A stretch of 41,606 bases of DNA from Sterolibacterium sp964500605 (GTDB taxonomy: Bacteria; Pseudomonadota; Gammaproteobacteria; Burkholderiales; Rhodocyclaceae): the NCBI GenBank assembly GCA_964500605.1, contig CAZCOS010000012.1, positions 1 through 41,606 on the forward strand, written 5' to 3'. Below, one piece after another: positions 1 to 8,874 of the stretch. Numbering within the stretch: the first letter of the stretch is position 1; each line of letters starts with the position of its first letter. Made by a program: the position numbers and the translations under genes. A model generated the notes under the pieces. That model saw only the letters and a list, made by a program, of their open reading frames with translations, searched no databases and was not told the DNA's origin.

Positions 1-2
1 CG

Positions 3-2156
3 AAGATTTATTCCTTTGATATGGTCAGTCGTCTGGATGCCATCCTGTACGACGCACGCCTTCGCCTGACCATGCCGAATACCCAGGATGATCGCGTCGT
101 CATTCTGGACATCGACGAAAAATCCTTGATGGAAATTGGTCGCTGGCCATGGAACCGTGAACGCATGGCGACCTTGCTGGATAAATTATTTGACCACTAC
201 AAGATTCGCGTTTTGGGATTTGACGTGGTTTTTGCCGAGCCGGATGAAAGTTCCGGCCTGAAAAGCCTGCAAATGCTGGCAGGTCGTGATCTGAAAAAAG
301 ATGCCGGTTTTCAGACCGCAGTGGAACGTCTTAAGCCCCGTCTGGATTACGATGCCCGTTTTTCCCGTGCTTTGAAGGGGCGACCGGTCATTCTGGGTTA
401 TTACATGCTGAGCAAGAGCGACTGGCCCAGCAGTGGCGTGTTGCCTGCACCGGTTTTGCCGGGCGCAGCACTGGCCGGGAGTGATGCAGCCATGCCACAT
501 TGGCAGACTTTTGGCGGTAATTTGCCTCAGTTCCAAAGTCATGCGGCGGGTGGGGGGCATTTCAATCCGCTTGTTGATTTTGACGGCATCGTGCGGCGTG
601 TTCCCATGCTGGTGGAACATCAGGGAAATTATTACGAATCCTTGTCTCTGGCTGTTTTGCGGGCATATCTTGATTTTCCCGAGGTTCAGCCCGGCTTTCC
701 GGATGCGCGCGCCGGGGCGGATTTGGAATGGCTGGATCTGAATGCACCAAGAGGAGTTCTGCGCATTCCGGTGGATGAAGGGGCGGCCGCACTGATTCCA
801 TATCGGGGGCATGAATCCAGCTTTATTTATCATTCACTTTCCGATGTGCTTGCGGAGCGCGTTCCGGTTGAGCAGCTTCGGGGGCGGATTGCATTGGTCG
901 GTGCGACCGCCTCCGGGCTCAAGGATTTGCGAGCCACACCGGTGGGGGAGGTTTTCCCTGGTGTGGAAATTCATGCCAATCTGATTTCCGGCATGTTGGA
1001 CGGGCGGTTGATGTCCAAACCTTCCTATGCCAATGCAATCGACCTGTTGTTATTGCTGCTGACAGGCGGCTTGATGATTTTCCTCTTGCCCCATCTGACG
1101 CCGATTCGTGCAACACTTTTTTCTCTTTTGTTGCTGGTGGCCCTGGTTGCAGTGAATTTTGCTTTCTGGCAGTACGGTCATTTTGTTCTGCCGCTGGCTG
1201 CGGGGTTGCTTTTGGTCTTGACGCTTTTCGGTCTGAACATGACTTGGGGGTATTACTTCGAGTCACGGAGTAAACGCCAGATGACCGGGCTGTTCGGCCA
1301 ATATCTGCCACCTGAGCTGGTTGAGGAAATGAGCCGCGATCCGGAAAACTACAGCATGGCTGGGCGAAAGGAAGAGCTGACGGTGCTGTTTTCTGATGTG
1401 CGGGGGTTTACGACCATTTCCGAAGGCTTGGGGCCGGACGAACTGGCGGCGATGATGAACGAGTATCTTGGAGCAATGACGCAGGTCATTCAGGCGCAGC
1501 GCGGGACACTCGACAAATACATCGGTGATGCCATCATGGCCTTCTGGGGTGCGCCGGTGGCCAACCCGCTGCATGCCCGACATGCGGTGACGGCGGCACT
1601 AGGTATGCTGAAGGCACTGCCGGCATTGAATGCCCATTTGGCCACCCGGGGCTGGCCCGCGCTGAAAATTGGGATCGGAATCAATACCGGTGTGATGACG
1701 GTGGGTGACATGGGTTCTTCGGTGCGTCAGGCTTATACCGTCATGGGGGATGCCGTGAATCTGGGCTCGCGTCTGGAGGGCATTACCAAGCAATACGGAG
1801 TTTGTACGCTGGTGGGGGAGCTGACTTATCAGCAGGTTCGGGGGGATTTTCTTTTTCGGGAAATCGATCGGGTTCGTGTGAAGGGGAAAGCCGAGCCCGT
1901 CGGGATTTATGAGCCTCTTTGTCCCCTTCAGGAGGCGACACCAGAAATGATTGAGGAAATTAAAACTTGGGATCAGGTTCTTGGGTGGTACCGAAATCAG
2001 AATTGGGAAGCGGCTGGGCAAGCCTTGACTAAAATTTGTGAAACCACAAACCTGTCGACGTTCCTTTATGAAATGTACGCGAATCGGATTGAACATTACC
2101 GCAACGCACCGCCGGGTGAAGGCTGGGACGGGGTCACGGTGTTTGAAACGAAGTGA
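3..2156 (+). CDS. CHASE2-domain class III adenylate cyclase (5' end outside window)
   Basis: This gene makes a membrane-bound nucleotide cyclase that should synthesise cAMP in response to a periplasmic signal. The first ~330 residues are a CHASE2 sensor (IVILDIDEKSL-like start, GFDVVFAEPD, VGATASGLKD). Three hydrophobic segments follow at about residues 335-410 (numbered from the ATG at 21), then a catalytic domain from ~450. Metal-binding aspartates are seen in FSDVRGFT (~458) and DKYIGDAIMAF (~498). The purine-specifying pair looks like Lys in DKYIGD and Thr in YTVMGDAVN, a class IIIb adenylate cyclase pattern, and the transition-state Asn and Arg are kept in VNLGSRLE. The frame is open to the left edge, and the N-terminal membrane anchor expected before CHASE2 is missing. 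The ATG at 21 is therefore probably internal and the true start lies upstream. The GAF-ATPase and HD-GYP genes downstream suggest a shared signalling role. Ligand unknown. Confidence 0.9.
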   Translation, partial: KIYSFDMVSRLDAILYDARLRLTMPNTQDDRVVILDIDEKSLMEIGRWPWNRERMATLLDKLFDHYKIRVLGFDVVFAEPDESSGLKSLQMLAGRDLKKDAGFQTAVERLKPRLDYDARFSRALKGRPVILGYYMLSKSDWPSSGVLPAPVLPGAALAGSDAAMPHWQTFGGNLPQFQSHAAGGGHFNPLVDFDGIVRRVPMLVEHQGNYYESLSLAVLRAYLDFPEVQPGFPDARAGADLEWLDLNAPRGVLRIPVDEGAAALIPYRGHESSFIYHSLSDVLAERVPVEQLRGRIALVGATASGLKDLRATPVGEVFPGVEIHANLISGMLDGRLMSKPSYANAIDLLLLLLTGGLMIFLLPHLTPIRATLFSLLLLVALVAVNFAFWQYGHFVLPLAAGLLLVLTLFGLNMTWGYYFESRSKRQMTGLFGQYLPPELVEEMSRDPENYSMAGRKEELTVLFSDVRGFTTISEGLGPDELAAMMNEYLGAMTQVIQAQRGTLDKYIGDAIMAFWGAPVANPLHARHAVTAALGMLKALPALNAHLATRGWPALKIGIGINTGVMTVGDMGSSVRQAYTVMGDAVNLGSRLEGITKQYGVCTLVGELTYQQVRGDFLFREIDRVRVKGKAEPVGIYEPLCPLQEATPEMIEEIKTWDQVLGWYRNQNWEAAGQALTKICETTNLSTFLYEMYANRIEHYRNAPPGEGWDGVTVFETK

Positions 2157-2220
2157 TGGGCAAAGAGGTGCGATTTCCACTTTGGTCTTCTCTTCTTTTT
2201 GTCATGGAGGATCAGATGGT

Positions 2221-2328
2221 ATGCAGGTATGGCATGAAGTATCATCCGCCCTTCACGGGAAGGATTCATGGGTGCAGGTTTTTGACGCGATAACGGCGGC
2301 GAACAAGGTAATCAGGAGTGAAATGTGA
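2221..2328 (+). CDS. Possible 35-aa small protein, translationally coupled to the next gene
   Basis: A short open frame starts at an ATG and ends at a TGA overlapping the GTG start of the next gene by four bases (GTGA), an arrangement typical of coupled genes. A GGAGG sequence lies about 11 bases before the ATG, which is rather far. The peptide begins MQVWHEVSSALHGK, is mildly amphipathic and has no membrane segment or recognised motif. It fills most of the 168-bp gap between the cyclase and the GspE-like gene. It may equally be a chance frame within a leader. I do not recognise it. Confidence 0.25.
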   Translation: MQVWHEVSSALHGKDSWVQVFDAITAANKVIRSEM

Positions 2329-4691
2329 GTATCTCTCAGGCATCGGTTCAGCAAAGTAGCGGGGATGTCGATACCCGATTGGAGTTCTTGAAACAGCTCC
2401 AAACCGTGACTAATAAAGTCCACGCCACGAGCAATATCGACGAGATCATGCTTGAGCTGTCGGAAGATGTCTGCAATCTGTTCAATGCAGATCGCCTGAC
2501 CATCTATTCAGTCAGCGAAGACAAGACGGCCATCGTTTCCAAGGTCAAGACCGGGCTGAATTCCTTCAAGGATCTCAAACTGCCCATTGCCGATCAGAGT
2601 ATTGCCGGTTATGTCGCTCTTTCACGGAAGATGGTTAACCTGAAAGATGTTTACGACGATGTTGAATTGAAGTCCCATCATCAAGGTTTGCGTTTTCTTC
2701 AGGAGGTTGATAAACGCACGGGATATCGCACCAAACAGATGCTGGTCGGCCCGGTTGTCACCAAGGAAGGTAACGTTGTCGGTGTGGTTCAGATCATCAA
2801 CAACAAGTCCGGGGAGCCTTTTTCTTCTCTTGCGGAAGAAGGCCTCAAAGGCTTGTGTGAAACCCTGGCCATTGCCTTTTCGGTGCGCTCCAAGTCTGCA
2901 CCGGTGGTTAAAACGAAATACGATCAACTGGTGGCCGATGCAGTTTTGTCTGCACAGGAAATGGAATTGGCCATCCGTTCGGCTCGTCGGAAGAGTGTGG
3001 ATATCGAGGACACGCTGATCGATGAATTTCAGGTCAAGCCAGCGACCATCGGCATGGCACTTGGCAAGTTTTTTGGTGTCCCTTACGAGCCCTACAAGCC
3101 GGATCGCGTTAAGCCACTGGATTTAGTCAAAAATCTGAAACGCGATTATCTCGAGCAATATCAGTGGATCCCGCTGGAAGAAACCAACGAGGGCATCCTC
3201 ATCATGACGATGGACCCCGAGCAGGTTAAAAGCTCGCGCATCGTCAATAACATCTATCCTAAGAGCAGGCTGTCTTATCGGGTCACGACCAACCGGGAAT
3301 TTGTTCAGAGCCTGGACTTTCTGTTTGGCGCGCAATCGGTTGAAACGGATACGGGTTCCGTGGGGGACTTGCTGTCTGCCATGGAAGGCGAGGTTGAGGA
3401 TAGCTCTGATTCTTCCGCAGCCGATGTTTCCGCCGCTGCGGATAACGAATTGGTGAAGCTGGTCAATAAGATCATCATGGACGCTTACCAGCAGGGAGTT
3501 TCCGATATTCACATCGAACCGGCTCCCGGCAAGGAAAAAACACTCGTCCGTTTCCGGCGGGATGGTTCGCTGGTCAAATACATTGAAGTGCCTTCCTCTT
3601 ACCGCAACGCCATGGCCGCCCGGATCAAGATCATGTGTGATCTGGACATTTCCGAACGGCGCAAGCCGCAGGATGGAAAAATCAAGTTCAAGAAATTTGG
3701 CCCGCTCGATATCGAGCTGCGGGTGGCGACGATTCCTTCAGTCGGGGGAGAGGATATCGTCATGCGGATTCTGGCGGCTGGTGAGCCGATTCCGCTCGAC
3801 AAGCTGGGTGTGCTTCCCACCAATCTGGAACGTCTCAAAGGAGCGATTTCCAAGCCCTACGGCCTCTTTTTCGTTTGCGGTCCGACGGGTTCCGGGAAAA
3901 CAACCACGCTGCATTCCGTCCTCAAATATCTGAATAACGTCGATACCAAAATCTGGACGGCAGAAGACCCTGTCGAAATTACCCAGAAGGGCTTGCGTCA
4001 GGTGCAGGTCAATAAAAGAGCGGGCATCGACTTCGCCACGGTGATGAAAGCCTTCCTGCGCGCCGATCCGGACATCATCATGGTGGGGGAAATGCGCGAT
4101 GCGGAAACGACCGGTATCGGTATCGAAGCCTCACTCACCGGTCACCTTGTTTTCGCCACGCTTCACACGAATAGCGCACCGGAATCCATCATCCGCCTGC
4201 TGGACATGGGCATGGATCCTTTCAACTTCTCCGACGCGCTGCTCGGCATCCTGGCCCAGCGTTTGGCCAAACGCTTATGTAAATGCAAAGAGGCCTACAC
4301 CCCCAGTGATGAGGAAATGCAAATGTTCCTGAAGGAATACTGCAGCGAACTCGTCCATACCGAGGCGTTCAAAACAGACGCCAAGGCGGCCTATGACGCG
4401 GTCTATCAGCGTTTTCTGAGGGACTATGCCAAGGACGGGAAGTTCACGCTGTATCGCGCCAAGGGCTGTCCGGAGTGTAACGATAGTGGTTACAAGGGAC
4501 GTTTGGGCTTGCACGAACTCATGTTGGGTAGTGATAAGGTCAAAAAGCTTATCCAGGAACACGCCCGCGTGGCTGAGCTGCTCGCCTGTGCATTGGAGGA
4601 AGGCATGCTGACCCTCAGAATGGACGGTATGGAGAAAGTCTTGTTGGGTCTGACCGATCTGAAGATCGTGCGCTCGGTGTGCATCAAATAA
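2325..4691 (+). CDS. GspE/PilB-family secretion or pilus ATPase with N-terminal GAF domain
   Basis: This 788-residue protein is a hexameric ATPase of the type II secretion/type IV pilus assembly family fused to a sensory GAF domain. The GAF domain covers about residues 28-180. A T2SSE_N-like helical region (~195-260, with LSAQEMELAIR and ATIGMALGKFFGVPY) comes next. The ATPase domain then shows Walker A GPTGSGKTTT (~519), an Asp box, Walker B DPDIIMVGEMRD (~580), the His box TGHLVFATLHTN and a CM-type zinc tetracysteine (CKCK ~652 and CPEC ~715). The start is a GTG, because AGGAG sits six bases before it and the frame fits the family. No other gsp or pil genes are nearby, so its secretion or pilus partner is unknown. 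The next gene, 26 bp away, has the same type of GAF domain plus HD-GYP, suggesting linked control by cyclic nucleotides. Confidence 0.9.
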   Translation: MSISQASVQQSSGDVDTRLEFLKQLQTVTNKVHATSNIDEIMLELSEDVCNLFNADRLTIYSVSEDKTAIVSKVKTGLNSFKDLKLPIADQSIAGYVALSRKMVNLKDVYDDVELKSHHQGLRFLQEVDKRTGYRTKQMLVGPVVTKEGNVVGVVQIINNKSGEPFSSLAEEGLKGLCETLAIAFSVRSKSAPVVKTKYDQLVADAVLSAQEMELAIRSARRKSVDIEDTLIDEFQVKPATIGMALGKFFGVPYEPYKPDRVKPLDLVKNLKRDYLEQYQWIPLEETNEGILIMTMDPEQVKSSRIVNNIYPKSRLSYRVTTNREFVQSLDFLFGAQSVETDTGSVGDLLSAMEGEVEDSSDSSAADVSAAADNELVKLVNKIIMDAYQQGVSDIHIEPAPGKEKTLVRFRRDGSLVKYIEVPSSYRNAMAARIKIMCDLDISERRKPQDGKIKFKKFGPLDIELRVATIPSVGGEDIVMRILAAGEPIPLDKLGVLPTNLERLKGAISKPYGLFFVCGPTGSGKTTTLHSVLKYLNNVDTKIWTAEDPVEITQKGLRQVQVNKRAGIDFATVMKAFLRADPDIIMVGEMRDAETTGIGIEASLTGHLVFATLHTNSAPESIIRLLDMGMDPFNFSDALLGILAQRLAKRLCKCKEAYTPSDEEMQMFLKEYCSELVHTEAFKTDAKAAYDAVYQRFLRDYAKDGKFTLYRAKGCPECNDSGYKGRLGLHELMLGSDKVKKLIQEHARVAELLACALEEGMLTLRMDGMEKVLLGLTDLKIVRSVCIK

Positions 4692-4717
4692 AGAGGCATT
4701 GAAGACCAGGGAGGGTT

Positions 4718-6340
4718 ATGACAGTGACTGAACACGATCGTCTGATTTTTCATCGACTCGAACAGCTCAATGCCATTGGTGCGGCTTTGTCCAGCGAGCG
4801 GAATATCGACCGTCTCCTTGAAAAAATCCTGCTGGCCGCCAAGAAAATCACCCGTGCAGATGGGGGGACGCTTTATCTTGTCAATGAGCAGGGGGAAGGT
4901 CTGCATTTCGCCATCATGCACAATGACTCACTGGGCATTGCCTTGGGTGGGACTTCCGGGAATCAGATCCATTTTCATGATCTGCCTTTTGTTGATGCCA
5001 AAGGCAAGCCCAATAACGCCATGGTGGCGGTGTACGCAGCGATTCACAGCGAGACGGTCAATATCGAGGATGCCTATTACGCCGAAGGTTTCGATTTCTC
5101 CGGCACGCGCAGCTTCGACGAAAAAACAGGTTACCGCTCCCGGTCTTTCCTGACCGTCCCGATGCGCAACCACGAAAACGTGGTCATCGGTGTCCTGCAG
5201 CTCATCAATGCCATTGCCCCCGATTCCCTGGAAGTTCAGCCTTTTTCGAAGTCGGATCAACGGCTAGCTGAATCTCTGGCCTCGCAGGCTGCTATTGCCC
5301 TGACCAACCAGCAACTGGTACATCAGCTCGAAAAACTGTTCGAATCCCTGATCGGCCTCATCAACGTCGCCATTGACGAAAAATCACCTTACACCGGCGG
5401 ACATTGCGAACGGGTTCCTGTGCTGACTATGATGCTGGCCGAAGCGGCCAATGCGACGGAAACCGGGCCGCTGGCGGATTTTCACATGGACGATCAGGAG
5501 CGTTACGAGCTGAAAATTGCGGGTCTGCTGCACGACTGCGGCAAGATCACCACGCCGGTCCACATCGTCGACAAGGCCACGAAGCTCTACACCCTCTACG
5601 ACCGCATCCACACCCTCGACACCCGTTTTGAAGTCCTGCTGCGCGATGCCGAAATTGGCTGGCTGCGAAAGTCCCTGGAAGGCGGCGATCGAGAAGTGCA
5701 GCGGGCCGAATTCGAGGCCCTGCAGACGCGCATACGGGAAGACCGTGAATTCCTGCGCCATGCCAATATCGGCGGCGAGGCGATGACCGAAGCCGACCAG
5801 CAAAGGGTGCGCGATATTGCAGAACGCTATCGCTGGACGAATCCTTCCGGTCAGAATGTTCCTTTCCTCGATGCGGACGAAATTGAAAACCTTACCATCC
5901 GGGCCGGCACGCTCACGGCAACGGAACGGGAGACCATCAATCACCACATCGTGACCACCATCAAAATGCTTGAAGCCCTGCCTTGGCCACGCCATCTCAA
6001 GCGGGTTCCCGAATTTGCGGGCGGACATCATGAACGCATGGACGGCAAGGGTTACCCGAAGGGACTCAAGCGCGAAGAAATGTCCATCCAGGCGCGCATC
6101 ATGGGTATCGCGGATATTTTCGAGGCTCTCACCGCCAAAGACCGGCCCTACAAGCCTGGCAAGACGCTTTCCGAATCTTTGTTCATCCTTGGAAAATTCA
6201 AGGAAAACGGCCACATCGACCCGGATCTCTTCGATGTTTTCGTCCGTCAGAAGGTCTATCTGCGCTATGCCGAACAGCATCTTGATCCGCAGCAGATCGA
6301 CGATGTGGATGAGAGCCGGATACCTGGATACGTTTCCTGA
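4718..6340 (+). CDS. GAF and HD-GYP domain phosphodiesterase (probable c-di-GMP hydrolase)
   Basis: The 540-residue product has an N-terminal GAF domain (~15-190) and a C-terminal HD-GYP phosphohydrolase domain that in this family cleaves cyclic di-GMP. Catalytic signatures are visible: GGHCERV (~225), the HD pair in LLHDCGK (~270), HHIVTTIKML (~408), GGHHERMDGKGYPKGL with the GYP triplet (~444), and ADIFEALTAKDRPYK. Between the HD pair and the HHxxT motif there are roughly 135 residues, more than in compact HD-GYP domains. The insertion is charged and helical-looking. A clear Shine-Dalgarno (AGGGAGG) precedes the ATG. The gene follows the GAF-ATPase by 26 bp and probably shares its transcript. 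It converges on the ZIP gene with only 18 bp between them and no obvious terminator. Substrate assignment is by family, not shown. Confidence 0.92.
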   Translation: MTVTEHDRLIFHRLEQLNAIGAALSSERNIDRLLEKILLAAKKITRADGGTLYLVNEQGEGLHFAIMHNDSLGIALGGTSGNQIHFHDLPFVDAKGKPNNAMVAVYAAIHSETVNIEDAYYAEGFDFSGTRSFDEKTGYRSRSFLTVPMRNHENVVIGVLQLINAIAPDSLEVQPFSKSDQRLAESLASQAAIALTNQQLVHQLEKLFESLIGLINVAIDEKSPYTGGHCERVPVLTMMLAEAANATETGPLADFHMDDQERYELKIAGLLHDCGKITTPVHIVDKATKLYTLYDRIHTLDTRFEVLLRDAEIGWLRKSLEGGDREVQRAEFEALQTRIREDREFLRHANIGGEAMTEADQQRVRDIAERYRWTNPSGQNVPFLDADEIENLTIRAGTLTATERETINHHIVTTIKMLEALPWPRHLKRVPEFAGGHHERMDGKGYPKGLKREEMSIQARIMGIADIFEALTAKDRPYKPGKTLSESLFILGKFKENGHIDPDLFDVFVRQKVYLRYAEQHLDPQQIDDVDESRIPGYVS

Positions 6341-6358
6341 TCTTCTGGCCTGGACAGA

Positions 6359-7288
6359 TCAACCCAAGGCTGTATCCAGCACCATCATCACTGCGAACCC
6401 TGCCATGAGCCCCAACGTGGCTGGAGTTTGATGGCCATTTCGGTGAGTTTCCGGAATGACTTCATGGGACACCACGAAGATCATCGCTCCGGCGGCCAGA
6501 CCGAGTCCGGTCGGATAGGCAAAGGCCAGACCGCTGGACAGTCCCACACCGAGTAGCGCGCCGAGTGGTTCGAGCAGTCCGCTCAGGGCCGCAGCCAGCA
6601 CGGAAACCCCTGGTGCAAACCCCGCACCCCGCAAGGCCAGCGCAACGGCCAGCCCTTCCGGAATATCCTGCAAGGCAATAGCCGTCGTCAGGGGCAGACC
6701 GACGCGCATGTCCGCCTGCGAGAAACTCACTCCGATGGCCATGCCTTCGGGAAGATTGTGAAGCGCGATGGCAAAGACAAAGAGCCAGATGCGACCACAC
6801 CGCTCGTAACCCGGTCCGCAAGGCCCCGTCTTGTCGTGCTCGTGGGGCGTGAAGGCATCTAGCCCCAGCATCAACAATACCCCCAGCATCATCCCGAAAA
6901 CCACGATGCCCGCCCCGAGAAACTTGCTGCCAAACAAGTCCGTTCCAGCCGCCAGACCTGGTAGCAGCAAGGAGAAGGCACTGGCGGCGAGCATCATTCC
7001 TGCTGCCAGCCCCAGGAGGCTATCTTCGAGTTTTTGCGGCAGGCTGCGCCAGATCAGAGCCGGTAAAGCCCCGAGCGCGGTGGCCGTGAACCCGGCCATC
7101 CCACCCCACATCGCCAGATGCAGCCCGGGGCTGGTACGCCCACTGGTCAGCTCGAAAAGCGTTTGGGCCAGCAAGACCAGTATTGCCAGCAAGCCCAGCA
7201 CGAGCCCCAGGCTGGCCGATCTATTGCGCTGCATGTGCTTTTGCAGCAGCCCCAGCCAGCCCGGTTTATCGAGGGAAAGATCGTTCAT
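6359..7288 (-). CDS. ZIP-family divalent metal transporter (GufA-like)
   Basis: The product is an inner-membrane ZIP transporter expected to import zinc or related divalent metals. Several hydrophobic helices are visible. The two metal-binding helices carry HNLPEGMAIGVSF and QDIPEGLAVAL, the paired signature of the family, with Asp replacing the more usual His/Asn at the start of the second. A short His-containing loop (TPHEHDKTG) precedes the first. The start chosen is the ATG at 7288 (MNDLSLDK). A TTG at 7312 in the same frame overlaps the katA stop by four bases (TTGA) and would add eight residues, so it remains possible. The gene lies directly downstream of katA on the same strand and may be read from its transcript. 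Metal specificity cannot be read from sequence. Confidence 0.9.
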   Translation of the reverse strand: MNDLSLDKPGWLGLLQKHMQRNRSASLGLVLGLLAILVLLAQTLFELTSGRTSPGLHLAMWGGMAGFTATALGALPALIWRSLPQKLEDSLLGLAAGMMLAASAFSLLLPGLAAGTDLFGSKFLGAGIVVFGMMLGVLLMLGLDAFTPHEHDKTGPCGPGYERCGRIWLFVFAIALHNLPEGMAIGVSFSQADMRVGLPLTTAIALQDIPEGLAVALALRGAGFAPGVSVLAAALSGLLEPLGALLGVGLSSGLAFAYPTGLGLAAGAMIFVVSHEVIPETHRNGHQTPATLGLMAGFAVMMVLDTALG

Positions 7289-7308
7289 CCGTTGCGCCCG
7301 CTTTTTGC

Positions 7309-8766
7309 TCAAGGCTCTCGGACTTCGTCCAAAGGGATGTTCAAGGCTTTCGCAATCCCCTCGCCATAGGCGGGGTCCGCTTTCAGGCAGTGGCGTATAT
7401 GGCGAATTTTGACTTCGCGTGAGACATCACCCATGGCGCGAGCAGTATTCTCGAACAGGATTTGCTGCTGCGCGGAAGACATCAGCCGGAACAACGCTCC
7501 GGGTTGGGAGAAATAATCCTCATCGGCCCGATGATTCCAATGGTCCGCAGCACCTTCGACCGACAAGGGTGGTTCGCGAAAATCAGCCTGCTCCGCCCAA
7601 ACGCCAAGGCTGTTGGGTTCATAGCCCTTGGTACTGCCATGATTGCCGTCAACACGCATGGCCCCATCGCGGTGATAGCTATGTACGGGGCAACGGGGGG
7701 CATTGACCGGAATCAGGTGATGATTGACCCCGAGCCGGTAACGCTGGGCATCCCCATAGGAAAATAGACGGGCCTGAAGCATCTTGTCGGGTGAGAAGCC
7801 AATTCCGGGGACGATACTGGCCGGGTTGAAGGCGGATTGTTCAACTTCAGCAAAAAAGTTCTCCGGGTTGCGGTTGAGCTCCATGACACCAAGCTCCAGC
7901 AATGGATAGTCTTTGTGCGGCCAGACTTTGGTCAGATCAAACGGGTTGTAAGGGAGTTTCGAAGCATCTTTTTCCGGCATGATCTGAACCTTGAGCGTCC
8001 ATTTCGGGAAATTACCCCCTTCAATGGCTTCGTACAGGTCTTTTTGGTGGCTTTCACGATCCTTCCCGATCACGGCCTCAGCCTCTGCATCACTCAGATT
8101 TTGGACGCCTTGCTGGCTTTTAAGATGGAATTTGACCCAAAAGCGTTCATTGGCTGCATTGATGAAGCTGAAGGTGTGTGAGCCGAAGCCGTGCATGGTT
8201 CGATAACTGGCCGGAATGCCTCGGTCAGACATGACAATCGTGATCTGATGCAAAGCCTCAGGGAGCAGCGTCCAAAAATCCCAGTTGTTTTGCGCACTGC
8301 GCATATTCGTGCGCGGGTCGCGTTTAACAGCGTGGTTGAGGTCGGGGAATTTGAGCGGGTCGCGCAGGAAAAAGACGGGCGTGTTGTTCCCGACCAGGTC
8401 CCAGTTGCCTTCTTCCGTGTAGAACTTGACGGCGAAACCACGAATATCACGCTCTGCATCCGCTGCGCCACGTTCCCCTGCGACGGTGGTGAAGCGTGCA
8501 AAAAGATCGGTTTTCTTGCCGACTTGAGAAAATATTTTTGCCTTCGTGTAACGGGTAAGGTCGTGGGTCACGGTGAATGTGCCATAGGCTCCGCTCCCTT
8601 TGGCATGCATACGTCGTTCAGGGATCACTTCACGATCAAAGTGCGCCAGTTTTTCCAGAAGCCAGACATCCTGCAGCAACACAGGGCCGCGTGCCCCGGC
8701 AGTCATCGTATTCTGGTTGTCAGCAACCGGGCAGCCGAAAGCGGTGGTGAGTTTGGGGTGGTTCAT
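7309..8766 (-). CDS. katA: Monofunctional haem catalase (KatA-type)
   Basis: This gene encodes a cytoplasmic haem catalase of 485 residues that converts hydrogen peroxide to water and oxygen. The length fits the small-subunit clade. The catalytic His region FDREVIPERRMHAKGSGAYG, the distal Asn in VGNNTPVFF and the haem-ligand motif RLFSYGDAQRYRLG (Tyr ligand) are all intact. The start is set at the ATG at 8766 (MNHPKLTTAFG) because AAGGAG lies six bases upstream on the coding strand. An in-frame start 75 bases further upstream would add a non-conserved leader. A possible promoter lies at 8813-8841. The ZIP gene overlaps or follows its 3' end. I see no clear OxyR site, so peroxide induction is only expected from the family. 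Confidence 0.96.
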   Translation of the reverse strand: MNHPKLTTAFGCPVADNQNTMTAGARGPVLLQDVWLLEKLAHFDREVIPERRMHAKGSGAYGTFTVTHDLTRYTKAKIFSQVGKKTDLFARFTTVAGERGAADAERDIRGFAVKFYTEEGNWDLVGNNTPVFFLRDPLKFPDLNHAVKRDPRTNMRSAQNNWDFWTLLPEALHQITIVMSDRGIPASYRTMHGFGSHTFSFINAANERFWVKFHLKSQQGVQNLSDAEAEAVIGKDRESHQKDLYEAIEGGNFPKWTLKVQIMPEKDASKLPYNPFDLTKVWPHKDYPLLELGVMELNRNPENFFAEVEQSAFNPASIVPGIGFSPDKMLQARLFSYGDAQRYRLGVNHHLIPVNAPRCPVHSYHRDGAMRVDGNHGSTKGYEPNSLGVWAEQADFREPPLSVEGAADHWNHRADEDYFSQPGALFRLMSSAQQQILFENTARAMGDVSREVKIRHIRHCLKADPAYGEGIAKALNIPLDEVREP

Positions 8767-8812
8767 GGCGCACTCCTTGGGTGAGGGAAAAGACTGAACT
8801 TTGACGAAGGGA

Positions 8813-8841
8813 ATGGTATGCGCCTCTCCATCCATGTGCAA
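8813..8841 (-). promoter_or_regulatory. Possible sigma-70 promoter for katA
   Basis: On the minus strand TTGCAC (8841-8836) is separated by 17 bases from TACCAT (8818-8813). This would start transcription about 40 bases before the katA ATG. The -10 element matches only four of six consensus bases, so this is a candidate only. Confidence 0.35.
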
Positions 8842-8874
8842 TTCATGAATGACTATCGCGTTGATGAATGCGGA

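Noticed and set aside
5384..6280. 298-codon open frame on the minus strand
   Set aside because: It is antisense to the HD-GYP domain, whose catalytic motifs are intact on the plus strand.
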